Source: an uncultured Pedosphaera sp.
GTDB taxonomy: Bacteria > Verrucomicrobiota > Verrucomicrobiia > Limisphaerales > Pedosphaeraceae
Direction: 5' to 3'
Assembly (NCBI GenBank): GCA_903918755.1
Contig: CAIXFN010000014.1
Location: forward strand, 265,570 to 329,569
Length of the DNA: 64,000 nt
Below the pieces are notes generated by a model. It ran no database searches and had not been told where the DNA came from. It saw only the letters and a program-made list of their open reading frames with translations. The position numbers and the translations under genes were made by a program. Below, piece after piece: positions 37,104-46,146 of this stretch. Position 1 is the first letter of the stretch; each line of letters opens with the position of its first letter.

Positions 37104-39137
37104 TCAAGGCACCACCAGGTAGGCATTGCCCCAATCACAGTCGGTGTTCGACGTCGGTCCCTGAAATGCCGCACTCATCACCTCCAGCGTCAGGACCTGG
37201 CCGCCCCAGACTGGGAGGTCGATAACCTGGGTGGCCGAGCCCTTGCCCAACATGCCGGAATCGTATTGCAGAATGCCATCCACCCAGACCCAGAAAACGG
37301 TGTGGGATCGGTCTGTCACCAGGTCATCAATCCCGATTTCCGCATGGAACGTGCTGGCTAGTCCGCCCAGGGCGAACTGGAGCCAGCCGTTGGCCATCAT
37401 CCCGATGCCTTTTTCATAATGCCGGGCGTTGATCGACATGGGCTGCTGGCCCGTTGCCCGATCCCGCGCTGGCCACCAATCCCCGGCGTGTTGAAAGAGA
37501 ATGGCTGATCCGTTCGTCCATCCCGCGAGGTAACCCAGGTCGGAAAGATAATTTGTTCCGCGGGACAGGAAGGGCGGAGCCCCCGCCGTGATCGTCACCA
37601 ACTGGCAATCCTGGGGGCCCAAAGTCACCGAATAACTGTCCGTAAAATTGCCCACGTTCGCATGTTGAAACAAATCCCGCACCAGCGCCGGGCGGTTGGA
37701 AAGTCCGATGGCGCTCCAGGGCACGGTGATGGTCTGCGAACTGTTGGTGCTGCGGTTCAGGCAGCACACGGCCTTCACATCGCCCGTCCGCGTTCCCAGG
37801 GGTTTGCACCAAACCTGGCCCAGTCCGCTCGCATTTGCCGCCACCAGGGTCCCCTGGATTCCTGCCGCGTCCTGGTGCACGGCGATTACTTCTGAATTGG
37901 TCAGGTAATAGAGCGCCGTCAAGGGGAGTCCTTGCAAGGGCGGGATGCCGCTCCACATCAGGTTGCAGGCCAGAACGGAAAACATCGCCATCTCGGGCTT
38001 CGCGAATCCCCCGGGCCAGTAACTGGGATCCGCCGCGTCCGGATCATTCCAATGTCCCGGTCCCACCGTGTCCGCATATTGCGCTATGTAGTCAATATGT
38101 TGGAGCAATATCTCCCAACCACTATAGTGGATGCCGGCGATGCTCACCCCCCCGGGGAGCAGGTCGGTCAGGCGATTTACCCCGCCGTTGCCCCGCCAGG
38201 AGCTGGTCTCGGCCGGAATCCAGGGCTCGAAATCACCATAACTCGGTGCGAAAAACAACGCCCTTCCTGTTGCCCGGAACGCATTGCCAAACAGCTCGAA
38301 ATCGATGCGCGAGTCCCCATCAAATTTTACATAGTCCACCCCCCATTTGGCGTAGGTTAATCCGTCCTGGGCCAGGTGGCCCCCGGAGCCGATGAAACCA
38401 TGATAGTTGGTGGCCGATCCTGTGTACAAACCGAGCTTCAAACCCCGCGCGTGCAGATAATCCGCCAGATAGGCCATGCCATGCGGAAAATTGGTGCTGA
38501 TGACGGGGGTTCCGTCCGCGTTCCGATCATTGGCGGTCCAACCCTGGTCGAGGACCACATATTGGTAGCCCGCTGCCCGCATGCCATTGGTGGCCATGGC
38601 ATCCGCGATCGCCAGGATCAGACTTTCGCTAATCGAGGCGCCATTGCCGATCCAGGAATTGTAGCCCAACGCCGGCGTCCGGGCCGGCGCCGCATAGGCT
38701 CCGGCGGGTGGGGGATGTTCATATTCATTGGTCCCGTTTGCGCGAAACATCATCGGCTTTCGCCGATTGACGTTCACAATGAACGCGTCCTGCCCGGGCG
38801 CCCCGGTCGCCACGGGATAAAATACTGGGGGAAAAACTGCGGCGCTTGATTCGATCCGGTACGTCCAATCCGGCTTGCTGCCTTGCAACCGCAAAACCAT
38901 CTGGTTCGTTCCGGGTACGCGTGCCGTTTGGAGGGTAAGTTGGGCTTCCGCACCCCAGCCCAATAGGAGAATCCCCGCCAGCCAGCCCCGCAGAGCCAGA
39001 CGCCGCAGCGCTTTCTGGACGAACGATTCAGCTCCCCTGGACCGTGCCGACGGAGTCCCGGACCGGGTTTCTGCGTGGCAGAATGACCCGGAAGCACGAT
39101 CCCTGATCAACGATGCTTTCGACTTCAATGCGGCCAT
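37104..39137 (-). CDS. secreted GH27 alpha-galactosidase-like protein with C-terminal NPCBM domain
   Basis: A GH27-type barrel starts at PALGYNSWIGNGASISE, continues through AGYQYVVLDQGW, GLKLGLYTGSA and WGVDYVKFDGD (nucleophile Asp), and contains GPGHWNDPDA followed by the usual LACNLMWSGIP segment. The C-terminal 150 residues (LSDLGYLAGWTNG to the end, with HYEKGIGMMANG) match an NPCBM carbohydrate-binding module. Two active-site motifs deviate: the common DD-W pair is DQGW, and the WR-x3-D acid/base motif reads WRGNGG. A signal peptide (LALRGWLAGILLLGWGAEAQ) is encoded near 38940-38997 but no ATG, GTG or TTG lies just before it. The nearest ATG is 39137, which overlaps the upstream kinase by about 110 bases; a CTG start close to the signal peptide is equally possible. 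Confidence 0.8.
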   Translation of the reverse strand: MAALKSKASLIRDRASGSFCHAETRSGTPSARSRGAESFVQKALRRLALRGWLAGILLLGWGAEAQLTLQTARVPGTNQMVLRLQGSKPDWTYRIESSAAVFPPVFYPVATGAPGQDAFIVNVNRRKPMMFRANGTNEYEHPPPAGAYAAPARTPALGYNSWIGNGASISESLILAIADAMATNGMRAAGYQYVVLDQGWTANDRNADGTPVISTNFPHGMAYLADYLHARGLKLGLYTGSATNYHGFIGSGGHLAQDGLTYAKWGVDYVKFDGDSRIDFELFGNAFRATGRALFFAPSYGDFEPWIPAETSSWRGNGGVNRLTDLLPGGVSIAGIHYSGWEILLQHIDYIAQYADTVGPGHWNDPDAADPSYWPGGFAKPEMAMFSVLACNLMWSGIPPLQGLPLTALYYLTNSEVIAVHQDAAGIQGTLVAANASGLGQVWCKPLGTRTGDVKAVCCLNRSTNSSQTITVPWSAIGLSNRPALVRDLFQHANVGNFTDSYSVTLGPQDCQLVTITAGAPPFLSRGTNYLSDLGYLAGWTNGSAILFQHAGDWWPARDRATGQQPMSINARHYEKGIGMMANGWLQFALGGLASTFHAEIGIDDLVTDRSHTVFWVWVDGILQYDSGMLGKGSATQVIDLPVWGGQVLTLEVMSAAFQGPTSNTDCDWGNAYLVVP

Positions 39138-41133
39138 TATAATGCCGGACGATCCGCTGCACAATCGCCAGTCCCAACCCGGTGCCCGGAATCTGGGTTC
39201 CCGGCCGGGCCACCCGATAGAAGCGTTCAAAGATGTGTTCCCGCGCTTCTGGTGGAATCCCGAGCCCGTTATCCTTCACCAGCAGAAATACTTTGGTTCC
39301 CGTCTGCTCCACCCGAAATTCCACCCGGCCGGCCTCCCGGCTGAATTTGATGGCGTTGGAAAGCAGGTTTGTGGCTACCGATTGCAGCCGCTCCGCGTCG
39401 CCAAAGAAGGGCAGGGCCGTTTCCGGCAGGCAAAATTGGACTTCGATCTTTCGTTCCTCGGCCAGTGATTTGACTTCCATCAGGCTGGCTTCCGCTACCT
39501 GTCGCAAATCCAATGGCTGATCGTCATAATTCGCCCCGCCGGACTCCACGCGTGAAATTTCCAGGATATCCTTCACCAAATTGTGCAGCCGTGTGGCCTG
39601 CTTTTCGACGATTCCGAGAAATTCCTTCCGCAATGCCAGCGGCATCTCCGGCGCCTGGCGCAAATTGGCTATGAATCCGGTGATGGAGGTGAGCGGGGTG
39701 TTCAGTTCATGCGATACCGCATGCACAAAGTCCTCCCGCATTTGCTCGATCTCGGCGAGTGAGGAAACATCCCGGAACACCAGTAATCCTCCCATGACCT
39801 CGCCCGAGGCCCCCGTCATGGGAACCGCACTCGCGGAAACGGTCATCCGCCGGCCATTGACGGTCTGGATGACCACGCTATCCGCCAGGCTGGGTCGCCC
39901 GCCATCAGCCCGGTCCGTCAGGGCCGTAGCCAGCCATTCCTCCTGCGTACTGACCAGGCCGCCCTCCGGATAAGTTACTCCCGCCACTGTAAACACCTCG
40001 TTGACTTGCCGGCCCCGGGCGTCATCCCGGTGCCAGCCGGTGGCTTTTTCGGCCGCCGGGTTCAGCAGGCACACTCGCTGGGCCTCGTCCATCACAATGA
40101 CGCCTTCCAGCATGCTGTTCAGGATGGTCCCAAGCAACTCCCGTTCCGCGCGCAAAGCCGCTTCTGTCGCCATTTGGGCGGTGATATCGGCCCCCACCAT
40201 CAGGAAATTGCTCGCCTTGCCGGTCGTGTCCAACACCGGTTGGGATTCCAACCGCAACCAGAACGGTTTACCCGACCGGTGTTGCAGCAGTAGTTCCAGC
40301 TTCACCGCCTGCCCGGCGCTCACGGCGCGGCGGATTTCTTCCAGGCTTTCCCGACTGGAATCCGCTCCCCGGCAGAGTTCCCCGGGAAAGCAACCCTGCG
40401 CTTCCGCAGTAGAATATCCGGTGATCCGTGTGAAACTTTCGTTTACCCAGAGGATGCGGCCTTCCCGGTCGGTGATGATCATGGCGTTGTTGGTGCGGGT
40501 AGCCACCAATCTGAGCAGGTTGTTGATGGATTCATCCGGCTCCGTGATGTTTGGGCAGGGGTGAATGGTCAATGCGGGTTGCGCTGATTCCGGATTGTCC
40601 CGGGGCGGTTCGGCCACCCGCCGATCCGGGCTTTCACCGGGTCCGGGACGGTCTGGCGCTCCGGCCTGCCGGCTTTTCAAGTTCAGAAACAGCCGGACTC
40701 CGGCGACACTTACCGCGAGATCATCCAATTTCAATCCGGCGTTTAGCATGGCAGTTAGATCGTTGAACCAAGGTGACCCGACAAAAAGAAATTGCTCCCC
40801 CCCGGGCATGGCGAGGAATTCCCCGTGTAGCAGAATACGGGTACTGCGGCAGCGCAGCAGGCAAAGCTGGCTCTGATTCAGATTGTCCCACCAGGCTGCG
40901 GGGCTCAAACTGACCTTCGGAGTTTCCAACTCAAATAGGCTTGCGATGGCTATTCCTACCCTCGCTCCCGGACATATTTTTACCAGTCGCCGGCCGTGCT
41001 GCAGTAGTTGGCCCGCCCGATTCAAAAGCAAATGAAAGGGAAAGCAATCCACCAGTTCGGCGGCCGCATCGCTGGTATTCGCGAATGTCAGCGCCCTCCC
41101 GGGGTAATCCGCCATGCTGTTTTGACCTTCCAT
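39028..41133 (-). CDS. sensor histidine kinase with HNOBA-like N-terminus, two PAS domains (paralogue 2)
   Basis: A 701-residue protein with the same layout as the kinase at 34964. The HNOBA-like region starts near residue 30 (FPFHLLLNRAGQLLQHG, then KICPGARVG and LFVGSPWFNDL, ending in GLKLDDLAV, which is close to the family's C-terminal motif). Two PAS domains, HisKA with AVSHELNTPLTS (residue about 474; Asn where Arg is usual) and an ATPase domain with NLLSNAIKFS and [11 protein letters not shown] follow. I chose the ATG at 41133 because it gives the same length as the paralogue and has GGAAGG about 6 bases upstream; an open frame extends to 41328. Its 3' end overlaps the GH27 gene if that gene starts at 39137, so the two may form an operon. 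Confidence 0.9.
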   Translation of the reverse strand: MEGQNSMADYPGRALTFANTSDAAAELVDCFPFHLLLNRAGQLLQHGRRLVKICPGARVGIAIASLFELETPKVSLSPAAWWDNLNQSQLCLLRCRSTRILLHGEFLAMPGGEQFLFVGSPWFNDLTAMLNAGLKLDDLAVSVAGVRLFLNLKSRQAGAPDRPGPGESPDRRVAEPPRDNPESAQPALTIHPCPNITEPDESINNLLRLVATRTNNAMIITDREGRILWVNESFTRITGYSTAEAQGCFPGELCRGADSSRESLEEIRRAVSAGQAVKLELLLQHRSGKPFWLRLESQPVLDTTGKASNFLMVGADITAQMATEAALRAERELLGTILNSMLEGVIVMDEAQRVCLLNPAAEKATGWHRDDARGRQVNEVFTVAGVTYPEGGLVSTQEEWLATALTDRADGGRPSLADSVVIQTVNGRRMTVSASAVPMTGASGEVMGGLLVFRDVSSLAEIEQMREDFVHAVSHELNTPLTSITGFIANLRQAPEMPLALRKEFLGIVEKQATRLHNLVKDILEISRVESGGANYDDQPLDLRQVAEASLMEVKSLAEERKIEVQFCLPETALPFFGDAERLQSVATNLLSNAIKFSREAGRVEFRVEQTGTKVFLLVKDNGLGIPPEAREHIFERFYRVARPGTQIPGTGLGLAIVQRIVRHYNGRIEVESIVDQGSCFRVILPRRNPVRDSVGTVQGS

Positions 41134-41745
41134 TTTTAGCCTTCCCGCCTGCTTACTCACTGCTTGCTGCGCATGGGCACCCGCCCATTCACGGCCGCAT
41201 CCTGTATTCAGTACTGGTTCGCTGATTCGCACATTTCTTCCGTTATCTGCAACGGACTTCAAGCAGGAGCCATGCCAGCCCATGGAGCTGACAGGATTGC
41301 GAAGAACGACAAAGACCGCTTTCGGCACGTCAAATTCTCCACACCCTGCGTCCCGGCTGCACCCAACCCCGCTCAGCTAGGAGCCCGATAAAGCTCCAGG
41401 TAACCCCATTGTTTTCGCTTGATTTGGCCAGAATTCCAAATTACAAGCTCCGAAAACTAGCATGACCCTCCGGCTCTGACAAGCCTGCTCCATACCTGAA
41501 AGCTCCCCCGAAGGTGCAAAAAAAGCTGTTGCCGGTAATGCCGGACTATAAAATAAATGGCACCCGGGTGATTCTTCAGTGCGCCCGCGTGCCGCCGCAG
41601 CCTGGGGCTCGCGGGGTTCCGTGCCCCGGCTATTTCTTGGGAATCTATAAGCCCATACCCGTGCCGGCATTGATCCCCATCAGCCCAAATCGCGCCTCCC
41701 TGATGCCGTCCAGTTAGCGGGCGTTCCTCGCCTTCCCGCCGGATA
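41134..41745. other. 612-base non-coding gap
   Basis: The gap between the ankyrin gene and the second HNOBA-like kinase (both minus strand) shows no convincing gene. Short open frames exist on both strands but resemble no family and have no ribosome-binding sites. A CACCCGGGTG palindrome lies near 41562. I see no strong promoter hexamers for the kinase. Confidence 0.5.
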
Positions 41746-42540
41746 TTACGAACCTGCCGGATCCGCCGGGTTCGTGCCTTCGGCGAGCAGTTCCTTGATC
41801 CAACTGCTGCGGGCGCTGGCGCGGACTGATTTGCCGCTCCGGCTCTTGAGCGCCGGGCTCAGGCCGCGCTTTAGGAACTCCCGAATGATTCGCTGTTGGG
41901 CCTCGCGGGCCGCGGCGGTGCCGCTCCCGCCCCGCCCCGTGTCTTGCACGGCGAGGTGAAAGGGAGTGGCTCCGGATTTGTTTTCCGTTGTCCCGGCGTC
42001 ACCTGCCGCCAGCAGGCAGCTCACCGCCGCGGCGCACCGGGTGCGGACGGCGCGGTGCAAGGGGGAGGCCCCATTTTTGTCCTGCGCCAGCCGGTTGGCT
42101 CCGGCCGCCACCAAACCTTGAATGGTCATTACCTGGCGCTGCTCATTCCACTCCGGGGCATTGGGCTGGCCGTCGGCGGCGTAATGCAATGGTCCGCTCG
42201 CCCGATGATTACCCCGGGCGTTCGGATCGGCGCCCGCGGCCAGTAATTGCCGAACCAGTTCCACCCGGTGCCCCGCCGCCGCCAGGTGCAGCGCGGTATC
42301 ACCCGCATAGAGCCAGTGTCGGATCTTCCGGTCATAAAGCCGGGCTCTCGGTACCTGCTGGGTGGCCAGGCCGGGGGTCGCCTGAAGCAGGTTTAACACC
42401 CCCGGGCGATCATCCTCCACGATGGCCGTCAGCAGTTTTTCCAAGGCCTCCGGGGCCGGGCGGGATTCGCAATTTTCCTTCCCGGCGGTGTCCTTTTGCT
42501 GGTTCGCAAATTTCGTTCCCTTCGTTTTGCCTCGCCGCAT
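41746..42540 (-). CDS. ankyrin-repeat protein
   Basis: The 264-residue protein contains at least four ankyrin units: GDTALHLAAAGHRVELVRQLLAAGADPNA, ASGPLHYAADGQPN, GASPLHRAVRTRCAAAVSCLLAAGD and GATPFHLAVQDTG. Between repeats two and three the helices are longer than usual. It has a basic N-terminus and no signal peptide or membrane segment, so it should be a cytosolic protein-binding module. The ATG at 42540 was chosen; a TTG at 42606 would add 22 residues. No partner is evident; the gene is divergent from the DUF885 peptidase at 42676. Confidence 0.82.
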   Translation of the reverse strand: MRRGKTKGTKFANQQKDTAGKENCESRPAPEALEKLLTAIVEDDRPGVLNLLQATPGLATQQVPRARLYDRKIRHWLYAGDTALHLAAAGHRVELVRQLLAAGADPNARGNHRASGPLHYAADGQPNAPEWNEQRQVMTIQGLVAAGANRLAQDKNGASPLHRAVRTRCAAAVSCLLAAGDAGTTENKSGATPFHLAVQDTGRGGSGTAAAREAQQRIIREFLKRGLSPALKSRSGKSVRASARSSWIKELLAEGTNPADPAGS

Positions 42541-42675
42541 GGCGCAATATCGTTCTTGCCGGCAAAAATGCCAGATCTTTGCGATGGTATCCTCCCGGGA
42601 GGGCAAATTCGTTGGACAAGCCGCCCGGGGGGGTGGCAGAATTCCGCGGATTTTAAACTAGAATCCTCTCATTTC

Positions 42676-44496
42676 ATGAATCATCAGCCAAATTCGTTCT
42701 CGAGTCCCATCTGGATCAACTTGGGTCGTCTGGCCCTGGCTTGTCTCGTGCTCGGCCTCGTTCCCGGCCCCGGCGGAGGGGGCGCCCGGGGCGAAGATAC
42801 GCCCGCCGATCTCCGCTTTGATTCCCTGGCGGGCGAGTTCATGACCGGCCACTATTCCTTCCGTCCCCTCGCCGGCGTGGCTTTGGGATGGCACCAATAC
42901 GATGGTCGGTTGGTTATTCCGGACCGCTCCGCGAATTCCCATGAAGAAGCCCGGTTGAAACGCTTCGAACGGCTGTTTGCGGGGCTGCAACCGGGGCAAC
43001 TGTCTCTGGCTCGCCGTCATGACTTGCGCGTTTTGGGGGCCGCGGTGGCCAATGAATTATGGAGCCTGGAAGTCCAGCATAGCGTCACCCATAACCCGAT
43101 GACTTATGCCGGGGGCCTGGATCTTACCGTCTATCTCAAACGCGATTTCAAACCCCTGCCCGAACGGGTCGCCGATATGACCTCCATCCTGCGCCAGGCG
43201 CCGGCCTATTACGCTGCCGCGCGGGCGAATCTCGCGCCAGTTCTGCCGTTGCCGTTCGTCGAAACCGCCATCGAGGCCGCCAATGGGACCGCGGATTTCA
43301 TCGAGCATGATGTGGCCAAAGCCGCCGCCACGGTCAAGGATCCTGCCCTAAATGCCAAATTTGATCAGGCCCGCCAGACCGCCGTGACTGAACTCCGCGG
43401 TTTTGCTGATTGGCTGAAAAAAGACCGCCTGCCCCGGGCTGATAACTCCTTTCCCGTCGGTCGCGCCGGTTACTTGCAGATGCTGAAAAACGAAATGGTG
43501 GACCTTACTCCCGAACAGGTGCTGGAAGCGGGGATGCGCGAATTGCATGCCGAACAGGAGCGTTTTGCCGCTGCCGCCCGGGCCATTGACCCCACCAAGC
43601 CGCCCATCGAGGTGTTCAAGTCCATCCAGCACGACCATCCCACCGCGGCGAACTTGATCGCCGACGCCCGCCAGGATTTGGAAGGCATCCGGCAGTTTCT
43701 CCTCGACCACCACATCGTTACCCTTCCCAGCGAGGTTCGCGCCTTGGTGGAGGAAACGCCGCCCGCCTTGCGGGCCACCTCCTTTGCTTCCATGGATACC
43801 CCCGGACCGTTTGAGAAAAAGGCCACTGAAGCCTATTATTACATCACCCCGGTGGAGCCCGATTGGACCCCGGAACATGCCGAGGAATGGTTGACGGCGT
43901 TCAATCATTACACCCTCACCGTTGTGAGTATTCACGAAGCTTACCCCGGCCATTATGTGCAATTCCTGGGGCTCAACGCCTCCGCTGCCAGTCCGGTGGC
44001 CAAGGTTTTTTCCAGTTACCCTTTTGTGGAGGGTTGGGCGCATTACAGTGAGCAGATGCTTCTGGCGGCGGGCTTCGGCCAGCCGGTCAACCCGGCCTCG
44101 GCCTCCGCGGCGGAGACTCTCCGCGGTGCCCGGTTCCGGCTCGCTCAATCGGATGAAGCCCTGTTGCGGGTCTGCCGGTTGTGTTGCTCCATCAAGTTGC
44201 ACTGCCAGGGAATGAGCGTGGCGGAAGCCACCAAGTTCTTCATGGACAATTGCTATTATGAAGAAAAGCCCGCGCATGCCGAAGCCACCCGGGGGACCTA
44301 TGATCCGGGTTACCTCTACTACACGCTCGGCAAGTTGATGATTCTGAAGTTGCGGGAGGACTGGCAATTGCAGGAGGGCACGCGCTATTCCCTGCAACGA
44401 TTTCACGACGAATTTCTCCGCCACGGGATGCCGCCGATCCGCCTCCTGCGGGAAATCATGCTGCGCGATCCCAACCAGTGGCCGGCCCTTTTGTAA
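42676..44496 (+). CDS. secreted DUF885 family metallopeptidase-like protein
   Basis: A 606-residue DUF885 protein. The N-terminus has a hydrophobic signal segment (about 15-35: GRLALACLVLGLVPGPGG). The family's zinc motif is visible as SIHEAYPGHYVQF (residue about 420), with FVEGWAHYSEQMLL about 35 residues later and LYYTLGKLMI near the end. The start at 42676 gives the signal peptide; longer in-frame starts overlap the divergent gene. It is predicted to act as a peptidase in the periplasm or outside the cell. The 135 bases between this gene and the ankyrin gene should hold both promoters. Confidence 0.85.
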   Translation: MNHQPNSFSSPIWINLGRLALACLVLGLVPGPGGGGARGEDTPADLRFDSLAGEFMTGHYSFRPLAGVALGWHQYDGRLVIPDRSANSHEEARLKRFERLFAGLQPGQLSLARRHDLRVLGAAVANELWSLEVQHSVTHNPMTYAGGLDLTVYLKRDFKPLPERVADMTSILRQAPAYYAAARANLAPVLPLPFVETAIEAANGTADFIEHDVAKAAATVKDPALNAKFDQARQTAVTELRGFADWLKKDRLPRADNSFPVGRAGYLQMLKNEMVDLTPEQVLEAGMRELHAEQERFAAAARAIDPTKPPIEVFKSIQHDHPTAANLIADARQDLEGIRQFLLDHHIVTLPSEVRALVEETPPALRATSFASMDTPGPFEKKATEAYYYITPVEPDWTPEHAEEWLTAFNHYTLTVVSIHEAYPGHYVQFLGLNASAASPVAKVFSSYPFVEGWAHYSEQMLLAAGFGQPVNPASASAAETLRGARFRLAQSDEALLRVCRLCCSIKLHCQGMSVAEATKFFMDNCYYEEKPAHAEATRGTYDPGYLYYTLGKLMILKLREDWQLQEGTRYSLQRFHDEFLRHGMPPIRLLREIMLRDPNQWPALL

Positions 44497-44547
44497 ACGC
44501 CCGGCGACGGGCGCCTTGCTCCGGCCGCCCGGGATGGCGGTCCGGCC

Positions 44548-46146
44548 TCAACCTTTCCGCAACACGGTGTCCCGTTGCGCCCACGCCGGATCGGGCCGTG
44601 GAAAGTCCAGATTGTAATTCAGTCCGCGGCTTTCGGGCCGCTGCAACGCGCTGGCCACGATCAATTCCGCCACGGTCGCGATATTCCGCAGTTCCAGCAG
44701 ATCACTCGTCACAATAAAGTCCCAGTAGTACTGCTGGATCTCTTCCTGCAAATTCGCGATGCGCGATTGCGCCCGCAGCAGGCGCTTGTTCGTGCGCACA
44801 ATCCCCACGTAATCCCACATGAGCCGGCGGATTTCGTCCCAATTATGGGAGATGACCACCAGTTCGTCCGGATTCGTGGCGTGGCCGGACTGCCACGCCG
44901 GGATGACCGGAGTCGTTGTCGGGTGGGTTTGGGCGAGCACGCGCAGGCCCGCGCGGTGCGCGCAGACCAGGGCTTCGAGCAGTGAATTGCTGGCCAGCCG
45001 GTTGGCCCCGTGCAACCCCGTGCAGGCCACTTCCCCCACGGCGTACAGGCCCTCAATCTCGGTCTCCCCGTCCACGTTGGTCAGCACCCCGCCGCATTGG
45101 TAATGCGCCGCCGGCACCACCGGGATGGCCTCCTTGGTGATGTCGATCCCATAGCGCTGGCAGGTTTCGTAAATGTTCGGAAAACGCTCCCGCACAAATG
45201 CGGCGGGCATCTGCGTGATGTCCAGCAGGACGTGCCCGGCGCCGCTGCGTTTCATCTCGTTGTCAATCGCCCGGGCCACGATGTCCCGCGGCGCCAGCGA
45301 GCCCAGCGGATGATACGCGTTCATGAATTCCGCGCCCTGGATGGTCTTGAGCACGCCGCCCTCGCCGCGCACCGCCTCGCTAATGAGGAATGATTTGGCC
45401 CGGGGATGATACAGACACGTGGGATGAAACTGGATGAACTCCATGTTGGCCACCGCCGCCCCCGCCCGGTAGGCCATGGCCACCCCGTCCCCGGTCGCAA
45501 TGTCCGGGTTCGTGGTATACAGGTACACTTTCCCGCAGCCGCCCGTGGCCAGCAAAATCACGTTCGCCGCGAAGGTCTCCACCACCCCGGCCCGCTTGTC
45601 TAGGACGTATACTCCCCGGCAGCGATTCGGGCCCGGTTCTCCCAGTTTCTGGTTGGTGATCAGGTCGATGGCGAAGTGATCTTCAAAAATTTCGATGCTG
45701 GGTTGGCCGGCCACGGCGTTCAACAGCGCCCGCTCGATTTCCCGGCCGGTGACATCCTTGGCATGCAGAATCCGGCGCTTGGAGTGCCCCCCCTCCTTGC
45801 CCAGGTCCAGTTCGCGGGCCCCCTCGGACCGGGGGATTTCCCGTTCGGAAAATTTCATTCCCAACTCGATCAATTCCGCGATTCTCGCCGGACCCTCCTG
45901 CACGATGGTGCGCACCACGGCTTCCCGGCACAGCCCGGCGCCCGCTTCGAGCGTATCGCGCACGTGCATCTCGGTCGTGTCCTCCTTGCTCGTCACCGCC
46001 GCGATGCCTCCCTGGGCATAGTTGGTGTTCGACTCCGCGCGGTTCTTTTTCGTGATGATCGCCACCCGCCCATGCGGGGCCACCTGGAGTGCGAAGGTCA
46101 ACCCGGCGATGCCGCTGCCCAATACGAGGTAATCAAATTGTTTCAT
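44548..46146 (-). CDS. nadB: L-aspartate oxidase
   Basis: L-aspartate oxidase (532 residues) makes iminoaspartate from aspartate, the first step of de novo NAD synthesis. The FAD site is LVLGSGIAGLTFAL at residues 7-20, the family motif ESNTNYAQGGIAAV follows near 38, and the active-site region includes RRILHAKDVTG and LFYHPR-type FHPTCLYHP near 243. The C-terminal FAD contact is GEVACTGLHGANRLASNSLLEALV near 370. The ATG at 46146 is used; a TTG two codons upstream is possible. Its start overlaps the panC stop by 14 bases, so panC and nadB are one operon. nadA and nadC are not in the window. Confidence 0.96.
   Translation of the reverse strand: MKQFDYLVLGSGIAGLTFALQVAPHGRVAIITKKNRAESNTNYAQGGIAAVTSKEDTTEMHVRDTLEAGAGLCREAVVRTIVQEGPARIAELIELGMKFSEREIPRSEGARELDLGKEGGHSKRRILHAKDVTGREIERALLNAVAGQPSIEIFEDHFAIDLITNQKLGEPGPNRCRGVYVLDKRAGVVETFAANVILLATGGCGKVYLYTTNPDIATGDGVAMAYRAGAAVANMEFIQFHPTCLYHPRAKSFLISEAVRGEGGVLKTIQGAEFMNAYHPLGSLAPRDIVARAIDNEMKRSGAGHVLLDITQMPAAFVRERFPNIYETCQRYGIDITKEAIPVVPAAHYQCGGVLTNVDGETEIEGLYAVGEVACTGLHGANRLASNSLLEALVCAHRAGLRVLAQTHPTTTPVIPAWQSGHATNPDELVVISHNWDEIRRLMWDYVGIVRTNKRLLRAQSRIANLQEEIQQYYWDFIVTSDLLELRNIATVAELIVASALQRPESRGLNYNLDFPRPDPAWAQRDTVLRKG

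Noticed and set aside
41134..41328. Longer start for the second HNOBA-like kinase
   Set aside because: The added 65 residues match nothing, whereas the ATG at 41133 gives the same length as its paralogue and has a GGAAGG leader.
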